From: AWTP1-13 sp963814055
GTDB taxonomy: Bacteria; Pseudomonadota; Alphaproteobacteria; Rhizobiales; Hyphomicrobiaceae
NCBI GenBank assembly: GCA_963814055.1
Contig: CAWFBJ010000015.1
Location: 62,001 to 126,000, forward strand
DNA: 64,000 bases
Reading direction: 5' to 3'
Positions within the stretch are counted from its first letter, which is position 1. The number at the start of each line of letters is the position of its first letter. Below the pieces are notes generated by a model, which was given only the letters and a program-made list of their open reading frames with translations, had not been told where the DNA came from and did no database searches. Shown in pieces: positions 1-10,414 of this stretch. The position numbers and the translations under genes were made by a program.

Positions 1-1
1 G

Positions 2-250
2 CTGTTCGTGCGCCCGGCGTTCTGGATCGGGCGGCTGTTCTGGAAGAAGGGCGACGGCGCCATCATCGACGGGTTGGGCGCCGACAACCTGGCCGCGCGC
101 GTGCTTTGGACCACCGGCCGTGTCGTCAAGCTGCAGACCGGCTACGTCTATCACTATGCCTTCGCCATGCTGATCGGCGTGGCCCTGATCATTACCGCGT
201 TCATGTTCAACGACATCCGCGCCCTGCTCAGCGGGGTGATGCCACGATGA
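2..250 (+). CDS. nuoL: NADH-quinone oxidoreductase subunit L, 3' end only
   Basis: This is the C-terminal part (about 82 residues) of an antiporter-like proton-pumping subunit of respiratory complex I; the gene begins before the window. The visible part ends with a hydrophobic helix (residues about YHYAFAMLIGVALIITAFMF) followed by a short tail, as NuoL does. Identification rests mainly on context, because the next two genes are clear NuoM and NuoN. The stop codon overlaps the nuoM start as ATGA, which indicates translational coupling within the nuo operon. Confidence 0.85.
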   Translation: MFVRPAFWIGRLFWKKGDGAIIDGLGADNLAARVLWTTGRVVKLQTGYVYHYAFAMLIGVALIITAFMFNDIRALLSGVMPR

Positions 251-1745
251 CCGGCTTCGGCGTCCTCTCGCTCGTCACGTTCTTCCCGCTGGCCGGCGCG
301 CTGCTCATTGCCGTGCAGCACAAGGAGGCAAAGGGCAACGCGCGCTGGATCGCGCTCTATACAACCCTGTTCACGTTCGGCGTGGCGCTCTACATCTGGG
401 CGCACTTCGACAAGGGCGCCTCCGGCTTCCAGTTCGTGGAGGAGATGGAGTGGCTCGGCGGATCCATCAAATACAAGATGGGCGTCGACGGCATCTCGGT
501 GCTGTTCGTCGTGCTGACCGCGTTCCTGATGCCGCTGTGCATCATCGCCAGCTGGGAGTCGATCGAGACGCGCGTCAAGGAGTACATGATCGCGTTCCTG
601 GTGCTGGAAACGCTGATGATCGGCGTGTTCTGCGCGCTGGACCTGGTGCTGTTCTACCTGTTCTTCGAGGGCGGCCTCATACCGATGTTCCTGATCATCG
701 GCGTATGGGGCGGCGCGCGGCGGGTCTATGCCAGCTTCAAGTTCTTCCTCTATACGCTGCTGGGCTCGGTGCTGATGCTGATCGCCATCATGGCGATGTA
801 CTGGCACGCCGGCACCACCGACATTTCGACATTGCTCACCCATACGTTCCCGGCCGGCATGCAGTGGTGGCTGTGGCTGGCGTTCTTTGCCTCGTTCGCC
901 GTGAAGATGCCGATGTGGCCGGTGCACACCTGGTTGCCCGATGCGCATGTCGAGGCCCCGACCGCCGGCTCGGTCATTCTTGCCGGCATTCTTCTGAAGA
1001 TGGGCGGCTACGGGTTCCTGCGTTTCTCGCTGCCGATGTTCCCGGTAGCGAGCCAGGAGTTCGCGCCGCTGGTTTTCACGCTTTCGGTGGTTGCCATCAT
1101 CTACACCTCGCTGGTGGCGCTGGCCCAGGAGGACGTCAAGAAGCTGATCGCCTATTCCAGCGTCGCCCACATGGGCTTCGTGACCATGGGCATCTTCAGC
1201 TTCAATGTGCAGGGCGTCGACGGGGCGATCTTCCAGATGCTCTCGCACGGCCTCGTTTCGGCGGCGCTTGTTCCTATGCGTGGGCGTGGTTTACGACCGC
1301 ATCCACACGCGCCAGATCGACGCCTATGGCGGGCTCGTCAATCGCATGCCGATGTATGCTTTCGTCTTCATGGTGTTCTCGCTGGCCAACGTCGGTCTGC
1401 CCGGCACCTCGGGGTTCGTGGGTGAGTTTCTGACCTTGCTTGGCGCCTTCAAGGCCAACACCTGGGTCGCGTTCCTGGCCACCTTTGGCGTGATCCTGTC
1501 GGCGGCCTACGCGCTTTACCTCTATCGGCGCATGATCTTCGGAGCCGCTCGAGAAGCCTGCTTTGAGATCCATCTCGGACCTCGGCTACCGCGAGATTGC
1601 GGTATTCACGCCGCTGGTGCTGCTGGTGATTTTCTTTGGCTTCTACCCAGCGCCGCTGCTCGATGTCACCGCCGTGTCGGTGAAGAAGCTCGTCTCCAAC
1701 TACGAGGCGGCCATCAAGGCGGCCTCGGCCTTCAACGTGCGTTAG
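247..1745 (+). CDS. nuoM: NADH-quinone oxidoreductase subunit M (two single-base indels)
   Basis: NuoM is a membrane-embedded proton-pumping subunit of complex I. After repair the product is about 498 residues, the usual length, with many hydrophobic helices. Recognisable conserved pieces include the stretch around HTWLPDAHVEAPTAGSVILA and, further on, a lysine-bearing segment EDVKKLIAYSSVAHMG. The ATG overlaps the nuoL stop. The reading frame moves by one base near 1268 (a doubled T in the codons for VSAAL-FLCVGVVYDR) and again near 1548 (a doubled C before LEKPALRS). Deleting one base at each place rejoins the conserved protein, so sequence error is more likely than true loss of an essential operon gene. 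Confidence 0.93.
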
Positions 1746-1755
1746 GCGGCGGAAC

Positions 1756-3205
1756 ATGGACCAGCTCCAGGCATACTGGCCGCTTTATCCCGAGCTTGTG
1801 CTCGTCGTCGGCGCCATGGCGCTGCTGATGCTCGGCGTGTTCCGGCCCGAGAGCGACCGCGAGGCCGAGGCCATCGGCTGGCTTGCGATCGGCGTACTGG
1901 GGCTGGCGTCGTGGTTCGTCGCTGCAGCAGCCCGCGGGCACGCACAGGCTTGTTCGAGGGCGCCTTCGTGGTCGACGCCTTCAGCCGCTTCATGAAGGTT
2001 CTGACCTTCGGGGCTGCCGCCGTGGCGCTGCTCCTGTCGTTCGACTACCTGCGCCAGGTCAAGACGCTGAAGTTCGAGTATCCGGTGCTCGCCCTGCTGG
2101 CGACGGCCGGCATGGGCATGATGATCTCCGCCAGCGATCTCATCGCGCTCTATCTGGGTCTGGAGCTGCAGAGCCTCGCGCTCTACGTGATGGCGGCCAT
2201 CCGGCGCGATGACCTGCGTTCGAGCGAGGCGGGCCTGAAGTATTTCGTGCTGGGGGCGCTGTCGTCGGGCATGCTGCTCTACGGCGCGTCGCTGATCTAC
2301 GGCTTCACGGGTTCGACCAGCTTCGCGAGCATTGCCGCGGTCGCTGCCCAGCCCGGCGCCGGCCAGAACATCGGCCTCATCATCGGCCTGGTGTTCCTGC
2401 TGGTCGGCATAGCCTTCAAGATCTCGGCCGTGCCGTTCCATATGTGGACGCCCGGACGTCTACGAGGGCGCGCCGACGCCCGTAACGGCGTTCTTTGCAA
2501 GCGCGCCGAAGGTGGCGGCCATGGCGCTGTTCATGCGCGTCGCGCTGGAAAGTTTCGCCGGCATCAAGCCGCAATGGCAGCAGGTGGTGACGGCGCTCGC
2601 CATCGCTTCGATGGTGCTCGGCGCATTCGCAGCCATCGGCCAGAGCAACATCAAGCGGCTGCTGGCCTACTCGGCCATCGGCAACATCGGCTACGCGCTG
2701 ATCGGTCTCGCCGCCGGCTCGCCGGAAGGTGCGCGAGGGGTTATCATCTACCTTGTCATCTATGTCGCCATGACGCTGGGTGCTTTCGCCTGCGTGCTGG
2801 CCATGCGTCGGCCCGATGGCATGGTGGAGGACATCGACGAACTGTCCGGGTCTGGCGCAGAACAACCTCGCCATGGCCACGGTGTTCGCGATCCTGATGT
2901 TCTCGCTTGCAGGCATTCCGCCGCTCGCCGGCTTCTTCGCCAAGTTCTACGTGTTCGTGGCGGCCGTGAAGGAAGGGCTGTGGGCGCTCGCCATCATCGG
3001 CGTGCTTGCCAGCGTGGTCGGTGCCTACTACTACGTGCGGATCGTCAAGATCATGTTCTTCGACGAGCCGCGGGAGAAGTTCGCGAGCATCCAGCCGAAG
3101 GCCGGGCTCGTGATGGGGGTGATGGGGCTCTACATCCTGCTCTACGTCGTCTGGCCTGCGCCGCTGGTGGAAGCGGCAGGCACGGCGGCCAAGAGCCTGT
3201 TCTGA
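1756..3205 (+). CDS. nuoN: NADH-quinone oxidoreductase subunit N (four single-base indels)
   Basis: NuoN is the third antiporter-like subunit of the complex I membrane arm. The repaired protein is about 481 residues, typical of the family. Conserved pieces visible across the frames are [52 protein letters not shown] and GIPPLAGFFAKFYVF. Frame changes fall near 1940 and 1963 (a G and a T doubled), 2454 (G doubled inside WTPDVYEG) and 2851 (G doubled inside ELSGLAQNN). The gene starts 10 bases after nuoM and ends 32 bases before the biotin ligase gene, closing the nuo operon. Confidence 0.93.
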
Positions 3206-3237
3206 ACCCAAACCGTCGGCCGACGGAAAGAGTCCCT

Positions 3238-4000
3238 GTGCCGCCGTCCTTTCGCAGTGTCATCCTGGATGAGATCGACTCCACCAACCGCGATGCGTTT
3301 CAGCGCGCGGACGCGGGAGAAGTGGGCCCGCTCTGGATCATGGCCCGGCGCCAGACGGCCGGGCGCGGTCGCTCGGGGCGGCAGTGGGCTTCAGAGCCTG
3401 GCAATCTCTATGCCAGCCTGTTTGGTGAAGCTCGCGTGTCCGCCAGCCGTGGTACCTCAGCTGTCGCTGCTCGCCGGCGTTGCAGTGGTGGATGCGATCG
3501 CACAGGCGGCGGGTGGAGTAGCTGCCGGGCTTGCGGCTCAAGTGGCCCAACGACGTGCTGATCGGGCAGGCCAAATGCGCCGGCATTCTTGCCGAGAGCA
3601 TTGCGGGCCATGACGCGGTGACTGCCGTTGATCGGCATCGGCCTCAATCTCGCCTGGCATCCGACCGACTTGGGCCGCGCGGCCACCAACCTGGCCGAAC
3701 ACGGCGTGCGGGTCTCGCCGGAGGCCATGCTGGGCTATCTGGCGGCGGCTATGCAGCGTTGGCTCGCAGTGTGGGAGTGCGGAAAGGGATTTGCGCAGGT
3801 CCGGTCGGCGTGGCTCGAGCGCGCTGGTCCCGTTGGCGAAGGCTGCAGCGTTCAATACGGGGGCGGAGCGCATCGAAGGGAAATTTGTCGGCCTCGACCC
3901 CGGCGGTGCCCTGCTTATGCAGGATCGAGAGGGACGGCAGCGCAGTATCGCCTTCGGCGATGTGATGCTTGCGACGGCCGATGCGGGAGAAGCACTCTGA
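3238..4000 (+). CDS. birA: Biotin--[acetyl-CoA-carboxylase] ligase (four single-base indels)
   Basis: This enzyme attaches biotin to the carrier domain of carboxylases through biotinyl-AMP. The repaired product is about 252 residues and has only the catalytic and C-terminal domains, without the N-terminal DNA-binding domain of E. coli BirA, as is usual in alphaproteobacteria. Key motifs are DEIDSTN near the start, the ligase signature ARRQTAGRGRSGRQW near residue 40 and LRLKWPNDVLIG with the biotin-contacting lysines. GTG at 3238 is the likely start. Frame changes lie near 3421, 3534, 3637 and 3836. The gene sits directly after nuoN and its stop overlaps the RNase J start, an arrangement common in Rhizobiales. 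Confidence 0.88.
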
Positions 4001-5703
4001 TGACAGACCAGCGCAGGCGGTCCGGCGGGTCTCAAGACGAACTGGTGTTCATGGCGCTCGGCGGCATCGGCGAGATCGGCATGAACTGCTATCTCTATGG
4101 CCTCGGGCCCGCCGACGACCGGCAATGGCTGATGGTCGATCTCGGCATCACGTTTCCGGAGGGTGAGAACGACCCCGGCGTCGATGTCATTCTTCCCGAT
4201 CTGCGCTTCATCGAGGCGGAGCGCGCCAGTCTGGCCGGCCTGGTGCTCACCCACGCCCACGAGGATCATTTCGGCGCGGTGATCGAGCTGTGGCCACGCC
4301 TGAAAGTGCCGATCTACGCGACGCCCTTCACTGCGGCGCTGCTCAAGAGCCAAGCTCGCCGAGTATGGGGGAGGCGCCAAGCTGCCGATCCACGAGGTGG
4401 CTCTCAACGGCCGCTTCGACGTGGGGCCGTTCGGCGTCGAGCTCATCTCTGTTGCGCATTCGATTCCCGAGTCCAACGCGCTGGCTATCCGCACTGCCGC
4501 ACGGCGTGGTGCTGCACACCGGCGATTGGAAGCTCGATCCGACGCCGGTGATCGGTGCGCCGACCGACACGGATCGCCTCGCGGCCCTCGGCACCGAGGG
4601 CGTAATGGCGATGGTCTGCGATTCCACCAATGCCCTGCGCGAAGGCCGTTCTCCATCCGAGCTGGATGTCGCCCAGTCGCTTGCACGCATCATCAAGCGG
4701 CGCCAAGCGCCGCGTGGCCGTCACCATCTTCGCGTCCAATGTCGCGCGCCTGCGCGCTGTGGCCGATGCCACTCGGCGCGCCGGACGGCAGCTTGTGGTG
4801 GCCGGTCGGGCCATGCATCGCATGATCGACGTTGCGATTTCCACGGGATACCTGCCGCAGAATTTCAAGTATCTCGATCAGGACCAGTTCTCGTACCTGC
4901 AACCCCATGAGGTCGTCGCCTTGTGCACCGGCAGCCAGGGCGAGCCGCGGGCGGCGATGGCCCGCGTTGCTGCAGACGAGCATCCCGCGATCAAGCTCGA
5001 CAGGGGTGACCTCGTCATCTTCTCCTCGCGTACGATCCCGGGCAACGAGCGCGCGGTGGGCAAGATACAGAACCGGCTGGTCGATATGGGCTGCGAGCTG
5101 GTCACCGACAACGACGCGCTGGTGCATGTGACCGGACATCCCCGCCGGGAAGAACTCAAGGAAATGTACGATTGGGTCAAACCCCGGATCGCCATACCCA
5201 TGCACGGCGAGGCGCGGCATCTGGCCGAGCATGCCAAGCTCGCGCGCGCTGCTGGCGTGAAGGAGGTGCTTTCGGTCAGGAACGGAGACATCGTGCGGCT
5301 GGCGCCGGGCGCCGCCGAGGTCATCGACGAAGCCCCGGTGGGCCGACTGTTCCGTGACGGGCATCTGCTGGTGCCGAGCGAAGATGGCCCGGTGCGCGAG
5401 CGCCGGTCATTGGCGTTTGCCGGCATCGTCGTGGTGGCGCTTCCGCAATCGGCGCGCGACGGCGTTGTACCGGATCCCGAGGTGATGCTCGACGGCGTGC
5501 CCGCTCGCGACGCCGAGGGCAGGCTCATGCTGGACATCGTGCGCGATGCCGTTGAGGGCACCATCGCCAGCATCCCGCGCAAGCGCCAGCAGGATACCGA
5601 GATGGTGCGCGAGGCCGTGCGCCGGGCCGTTCGGTCTGCCGTCGACCACGCGTGGGGCAAGCGTCCCATCGTCAAGGTGCTGGTGACGCGGGCCGCCCGC
5701 TGA
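4000..5703 (+). CDS. rnj: Ribonuclease J (three single-base indels)
   Basis: RNase J is a metallo-beta-lactamase-fold enzyme of the beta-CASP group, acting as endonuclease and 5'-3' exonuclease in rRNA maturation and mRNA decay. The repaired protein is about 566 residues. The N-terminal part has GGIGEIGMNCYLYG and the zinc motif THAHEDHFGA near residues 82-91; further motifs are HTGDWKLDPTPV, the beta-CASP segment CTGSQGEPRAAMARVA and the C-terminal histidine motif VTGHPRREELKEMYDW. Frame changes are near 4352, 4495 and 4703, each explained by one doubled C. The ATG overlaps the birA stop. The C-terminal 100 residues are the family's less conserved tail domain. Confidence 0.93.
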
Positions 5704-5723
5704 CCTGCCAACGTAGGCTCCAA

Positions 5724-5796
5724 CCCCGTGGTGAGCTTTGTCGAACCACGGCTTGGAGTGCCCGGTCCGCCCTTCGACGGGGCTCAGGGCGAGGAT
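5724..5796. repeat. Interspersed palindromic repeat, TGAGC..TGTCGAA type
   Basis: Two half-sites face each other in the gap after rnj: GGTGAGCTTTGTCGAACCAC on the left and CCCTTCGACGGGGCTCAGGG on the right. The same type of half-sites recurs at 35305-35390, again preceded by GCTCCAACCC. This is a widespread repeat class between genes of Proteobacteria. It may fold as RNA after rnj, but no T-run follows. Confidence 0.6.
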
Positions 5797-5903
5797 GGAG
5801 AGTGCAACTCGGAGTATGCACCATAGCAAGCGTATTGCGCCCTACGACGGTGTTCTTGCATGATGGCGACCACAAACCGTTGAGCAGAGCGGGTACCTTG
5901 CAA

Positions 5904-6309
5904 ATGATCGGACGTCTCAATCATGTAGCCATCGCGGTGCCCGACCTTGCGGCGGCGACGGCGCAATACAAGGATACGCTGGGAGCGGAAGTTTCCGCGC
6001 CGCTGCCGCAGCCCGACGCACGGCGTGACCGTTGTGTTCGTGGTGTTGCCCAACACCAAAATCGAGCTGCTGGAGCCGCTTGGCGAAGGCTCGCCGATCG
6101 CGAGTTTCCTGCAGCGCAGTCCGGCTGGCGGCATACATCACATCTGCTACGAGGTGACGGACATCCTGAAGGCGCGCGACCGGCTCAAGGCCGCCGGTGC
6201 GCGCGTGCTGGGCGACGGCGAGCCGAGGATCGGCGCGCACGGCAAGCCCGTGCTGTTTCTGCATCCCAAGGATTTCAACGGAGCGTTGGTCGAACTCGAG
6301 CAGGCGTGA
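5904..6309 (+). CDS. mce: Methylmalonyl-CoA/ethylmalonyl-CoA epimerase (one indel)
   Basis: The enzyme interconverts the epimers of methylmalonyl-CoA (and ethylmalonyl-CoA in some alphaproteobacteria), feeding propionyl-CoA or ethylmalonyl-CoA pathways. It belongs to the glyoxalase/VOC superfamily of small metal enzymes. The repaired product is 134 residues, the usual length. It opens with MIGRLNHVAIAVPDL, whose histidine is a metal ligand, and carries GIHHICYEVTDI and LVELEQ, which supply the remaining ligands. One doubled C near 6014 splits the frame after APLPQP. It lies between rnj and the DUF1467 gene, its common place in Rhizobiales. Confidence 0.88.
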
Positions 6310-6315
6310 GGCGGC

Positions 6316-6618
6316 ATGAGCTTGTCATTCGCGATCGCGATCTATTTCATCATCTGGTGGACGGTGCTGTTCGCCGTGCTGCCGATCGGCGTGCGCACGC
6401 AGGCCGAGGACGGCGTCATCGTTCCGGGCACACCTGAAAGCGCACCGACCGCACCGCGCCTGCTGCGCGTTGTTCTTCTGACGACGGTGATTTCCGCCCT
6501 CGTGTTCGCGGCGCTTTGGGCGCTGATCAGATACGGCATCGTCGATTTGAAGCAATTTGCTGGGCCGCTGTGCCTTAAGCCAGAAACGAAAAGAGCAAGG
6601 CCATGTGCCTTGCTCTAA
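6316..6618 (+). CDS. DUF1467 family small membrane protein
   Basis: The 100-residue product has two hydrophobic helices: residues 3-24 (AIAIYFIIWWTVLFAVLPIG) and about 49-70 (VVLLTTVISALVFAALWALI). Between them is a VRTQAEDGVIVPGTPESAPT segment typical of DUF1467 proteins. The function of the family is unknown. It starts 6 bases after mce and is usually found between mce and proS in Rhizobiales, as here. The last 20 codons run through a hairpin (6592-6616), so the true 3' end might be slightly different if an indel lies there. Confidence 0.8.
   Translation: MSLSFAIAIYFIIWWTVLFAVLPIGVRTQAEDGVIVPGTPESAPTAPRLLRVVLLTTVISALVFAALWALIRYGIVDLKQFAGPLCLKPETKRARPCALL
6592..6616 (+). terminator. Hairpin at the end of the birA-rnj-mce-DUF1467 run
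   Basis: A perfect 10-bp stem AGAGCAAGGC / GCCTTGCTCT with a 5-base loop overlaps the last codons of the DUF1467 gene. There is no clear T-run after it, so it is a candidate terminator or processing site only. Confidence 0.4.
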
Positions 6619-7031
6619 ACGCTTCGATCGTTTCTGCTTTCGCTACGCTACCCGAACCGCGTGTCGCCTCTTCCGTCCCCAGACTTGGGCTTACCGAGCC
6701 CTGCGCCAAGCGGGCTTATTCATGCCCCTTTTTGTCTCAGCGGGTGCACAATAACCAAGCCGCGGCCTTCTGTCACCCCTGCTTGAAGGGTGAAAGCCGC
6801 GAGCTAAGCATTCTTTCCGATGCGTCAAGGATCAGGCGTGGGAGGTCGTTGCCTGCCTTGCAAAAGCGGCACTTTGATCACGTCTTCAATTTCGGCAGAC
6901 ATTGCCACCCCCGCGTGAACGGGATATGACGCCAGCCATCTAAGAGGGTCGTCCTGCACGCCGGTAGCGGGTGGTACTGTGTTGCAATAATCGGGCAGCA
7001 GTGCGGGCGTGTTGCGATCCAACGGGGTTTC
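6619..7031. other. 413-base intergenic region before proS
   Basis: No convincing gene, RNA gene or conserved promoter was seen. Short reading frames here have no recognisable protein features. The region presumably holds the proS promoter. Confidence 0.4.
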
Positions 7032-8381
7032 ATGCGCCTATCAAGCTATTTTCTTCCCGTCCTGCGCGAAACGCCGAGTGAGGCGGAGATCGTCTCGCAC
7101 AAGCTGATGCTGCGGGCCGGCATGATCCGCCAATCCAGCGCTGGCATCTACTCCTGGTTGCCGCTTGGCTTCCGCGTGCTCAAGAAGATCGAGCAGATCG
7201 TGCGCGAGGAGCAGGAGCGGTCCGGCGCCATCGAGATGCTGATGCCGACCCTGCAGCAGGCGGAGCTGTGGCGCGAGAGCGGGCGCTACGACGCCTATGG
7301 TCCGGAGATGCTGCGCTTCAAGGATCGCCACGAGCGCGAGATGCTCTACGGGCCCACCAACGAGGAGTTGATCACGCAGATTTTCCGCGACGGCGTGCGG
7401 TCGTATCGCGAACTGCCGCGCAACCTCTTCCATATCCAATGGAAGTTCCGTGACGAGGTGCGCCCGCGCTTCGGCGTGATGCGAGGACGCGAGTTCCTCA
7501 TGAAGGATGCCTATTCCTTCGATCTGACGGTGGAGGCAGCACGGCAGGCCTACAACAAGATGTTCGTGGCCTATCTGCGTACGTTCGCGCGCATGGGGCT
7601 CAAGTCGATCCCGATGGCGGCCGATACGGGGCCGATCGGCGGCGACCTCAGCCACGAGTTCATCGTTCTGGCGGAGACCGGGCGAGAGCAAGGTGTTCTG
7701 CCACGCCGACCTGATGCAGACGCCCATCCCGCCCGCAGACTTCGATTTCGATGGCGATCTGGAACCCGTTGATTGCGGCCTGGACCCGCCACTATGCCGC
7801 CACCGACGAGAAGCACGATCAAGGCGCGGTTCGAACGCGAAGTGCCGCTGGACAAACAGGTGTCGGCGCGCGGGGTCGAGATCGGCCATATTTTCTTCTT
7901 CGGCACCAAGTACTCCGAGCCCATGGGATGCAGGGTCCAGGGGCCGGACGGCAGCATGATCGCAGTGCAGATGGGTTCCTATGGCATCGGTGTTTCACGG
8001 CTGCCGGCTGCCATCATCGAGGCGAGCCACGACGAGGCGGGCATCGTTTGGCCGGTTCCGGTGGCGCCATTCGAGGTCGGGCTCATCAATCTGAAGGCTG
8101 GAGACAAGGATACTGACGCGGCGTGCGACGACCTGTACGGCAAGCTGGAGAAGGCGGGGATATCCGCGCTCTATGACGATACGCAGGAGCGCGCGGGGGG
8201 TAAGTTCGCCAGCATGGACCTCATCGGCCTGCCATTCCAACTCATCGTGGGCCCCAAGGGCTTGAAGAGCGGTGAAGTCGAGGTGAAAGAGCGCAAGTCG
8301 GGCGAGCGTGCGAGTCTGACGCCCGATGCGGCATTGAAGCGGCTGGTCGAGCAGATCGGCGCCCAGCGCATTTTGGCCTGA
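7032..8381 (+). CDS. proS: Prolyl-tRNA synthetase (three single-base indels)
   Basis: This class II aminoacyl-tRNA synthetase charges tRNA-Pro. The repaired protein is about 448 residues, matching the short alphaproteobacterial form that lacks the inserted editing domain. Motif 1 lies in GIYSWLPLGFRVLKKIE, motif 2 in FHIQWKFRDEVRPRFGVMRG near residue 140, and motif 3 in GSYGIGVSRL near residue 315. The C-terminal anticodon-binding domain follows, with DDTQERAGGKFASMDLIGLP. Frame changes are near 7682 (G doubled), 7769 (T doubled) and 7813 (G doubled). The next gene is lolC, a common neighbour. Confidence 0.95.
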
Positions 8382-8420
8382 CACGCCCCGAGGGGCACAT
8401 TTACGCGAGGCTTTCGGCAC

Positions 8421-9698
8421 ATGACCGCGCCAGCCGCTGACACCCGGCCTTTTTCCCCATTCGAGTGGATGCTGGCTCTGCGCTATCTGCGCGCCCGCCG
8501 CAAGGAAGGGTTCATTTCGGTCATCGCCGGCTTCTCGTTTCTCGGCATCGTGCTCGGCGTGGCGACGCTCATCATCGTGATGGCGGTGATGAACGGATTC
8601 CGCAAGGAGCTGTTCAACAAGATTCTCGGGCTCGACGGACATGTCGTCGTCTACAAGGTCGGCAGCGACGACTTTCCGGAGCTACGCCGATGTGGCCAAG
8701 CGATTGGAGGCTGTCGCAGGCGTCAAGCACGCCGTGCCCCTGATCGAGGGGCAGGTCATCGCGTCCACGCCCGCGCAGGCGCTCGGCGGCAAGGTGCGCG
8801 GCTTGAGCGAGGAGGGCCTGAAGGCGCTGCCGCAGATCTCCAAGAACATACGTGCCGGTACTCTGGACGGCTTCGACAGCCAGGAAGGCATCGCCATCGG
8901 TGTGCGCCTGGCGCAGCTCCTGCGCATCAATGTAGGCGACAATGTCACCCTGGTGTCGCCGCGGGGCGCGACGACGCCTTTCGGCACGGCGCCGCGCATC
9001 AAGTCCTACAAGATCGCTGCGCTCTACGAGATGGGCATGGCCGAGTTCGACCGCAGCATGATCTTCATGCCGCTGGCCGAAGCGCAGCGCTTCTTCAACA
9101 AAGGCGATTCCGTCGACGTGCTCGAGGTGATCGTCGAGGACCCCGAGAACGTCGGCCAGTACGTCGCCAACATGAAGGCAGCCGGCATTCCATCGATGCA
9201 CTACGTCGATTGGCGGCAGCGCAACGAAAGCTTCTTCACCGTGCTCGAGGTCGAGCGCAACATGATGTTCATCATCCTGTCCATCATCGTGCTGGTGGCG
9301 GCGTTCAACATCATTTCCGGCCTGATGATGCTGGTGAAGGACAAGGGACGCGACATCGGCATCCTGCGCACCATGGGGGCCACGCAAGGCGCCATCATGC
9401 GCGTGTTTCTGATCACCGGCGCCAGCATCGGCGTGGTCGGCACCCTCGCCGGATGCGTGCTGGGTATCGTGTTCTGCTGGAGGATCGACGAGATTCGCCA
9501 GTTTGTGGCCTGGATGACCAGCACCAGGCTGTTCGATCCCGAGATCTATTACCTGACAAGGCTGCCTGCGGACTTGAACTGGCAGGACCACTACGGCCAT
9601 CGTTCGTCATGGCGCTGGTACTTTCGGTACTCGCGACGCTTTATCCCTCCTGGCGCGCTTCCCGGCTCGACCCCGTCGAAGCGCTTCGCTACGAGTAG
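8421..9698 (+). CDS. lolC: Lipoprotein-releasing ABC transporter permease LolC/LolE (three indels)
   Basis: The inner-membrane permease of the Lol system extracts lipoproteins for transfer to the outer membrane. The repaired product is about 424 residues. It has an N-terminal amphipathic segment PFEWMLALRYLRARRKEGF, a first membrane helix (residues 30-55), a large periplasmic MacB-like domain and three C-terminal helices; MFIILSIIVLVAAFNIISGL and the coupling segment KDKGRDIGILRTMGAT are visible. Frame changes lie near 8679, 9582 and 9602. The lolD ATPase gene starts 5 bases downstream. Alphaproteobacteria usually have one LolC/E-type permease, so this one probably acts as a homodimer. Confidence 0.92.
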   Translation: MTAPAADTRPFSPFEWMLALRYLRARRKEGFISVIAGFSFLGIVLGVATLIIVMAVMNGFRKELFNKILGLDGHVVVYKVGSDDFPELRRCGQAIGGCRRRQARRAPDRGAGHRVHARAGARRQGARLERGGPEGAAADLQEHTCRYSGRLRQPGRHRHRCAPGAAPAHQCRRQCHPGVAAGRDDAFRHGAAHQVLQDRCALRDGHGRVRPQHDLHAAGRSAALLQQRRFRRRARGDRRGPRERRPVRRQHEGSRHSIDALRRLAAAQRKLLHRARGRAQHDVHHPVHHRAGGGVQHHFRPDDAGEGQGTRHRHPAHHGGHARRHHARVSDHRRQHRRGRHPRRMRAGYRVLLEDRRDSPVCGLDDQHQAVRSRDLLPDKAACGLELAGPLRPSFVMALVLSVLATLYPSWRASRLDPVEALRYE

Positions 9699-9703
9699 GC
9701 CCA

Positions 9704-10414
9704 GTGCAGAACGTTCATGCCCGCCCCGTATTGCAGCTCAGGGACGTTCACCGCGTCTTCCGGCAGGGCGACCGCGAGATCAGCGTCCTCAAGGGTGCCA
9801 GCGTGGATCTCTATCCTGGGCAGGCGGTGGCGCTGGTCGGACCGTCGGGCGCGGGCAAGTCGACGCTGCTGCACGTTGCCGGCCTGCTCGAGACTGCGGA
9901 CGCTGGGCGCGTCTATGTCAACGGCCAGGATTGCTCGCAGCTGAGCGACAGTGAGCGCACGCGCGTGCGCCGGGTGGAGATGGGGTTCATCTATCAGTTC
10001 CACCAGCTGCTGCCGGAGTTCTCGGCGCAGGAGAACGTGTCCATACCGCAGATGATCCGCGGCGCGCCGCGAGCGGCAGCCGAGCAGCGCGGCAGCGAGC
10101 TGCTTGGCATGCTTGGGCTCGCCGAACGGCTCGATCATCGGCCAGCCCAGCTTTCGGGTGGCGAGCAGCAGCGCACGGCGATCGCCCGCGCGCTGGCCAA
10201 CGCGCCCCGGATCCTGTTGGCCGACGAGCCGACCGGTAACCTTGATCCCAGCACGTCGGCGCTGGTTTTTCGCGAGCTGATCGAGCTCATCCAGCACACC
10301 GGCGTGGCTGCTCTGATCGCCACCCACAATCTGCAGCTCGCCAAGCGCATGCACCGGGTCTTGCGGCTCGAGGGCGGCCTGCTCCAGGAGACGCGGCCGG
10401 CGGACGTGGCCTGA
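9704..10414 (+). CDS. lolD: Lipoprotein-releasing ABC transporter ATPase LolD
   Basis: The ATPase partner of LolC energises lipoprotein release. The frame is intact, 236 residues. Walker A is GPSGAGKST near residue 47, the Q-loop region is YQFHQLLPEFSAQENV, the ABC signature is LSGGEQQRTAIARAL, Walker B is RILLADEPTGNLD and the switch histidine is in IATHN. GTG at 9704 gives the length normal for LolD; the start is five bases after the lolC stop. In many Rhizobiales dnaE follows lolD; here the next gene is an ornithine-decarboxylase-like enzyme. Confidence 0.95.
   Translation: MQNVHARPVLQLRDVHRVFRQGDREISVLKGASVDLYPGQAVALVGPSGAGKSTLLHVAGLLETADAGRVYVNGQDCSQLSDSERTRVRRVEMGFIYQFHQLLPEFSAQENVSIPQMIRGAPRAAAEQRGSELLGMLGLAERLDHRPAQLSGGEQQRTAIARALANAPRILLADEPTGNLDPSTSALVFRELIELIQHTGVAALIATHNLQLAKRMHRVLRLEGGLLQETRPADVA

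Noticed and set aside
154..1248. A 364-codon minus-strand frame opposite nuoM
   Set aside because: Rich in E, R, H and Q, with no membrane or domain features, and covering conserved nuoM codons on the other strand.
1260..5000. Programmed ribosomal frameshifting as explanation for the split genes
   Set aside because: The sites share no slippery sequence or following structure, occur up to four times per gene, and each is explained by a single doubled base.
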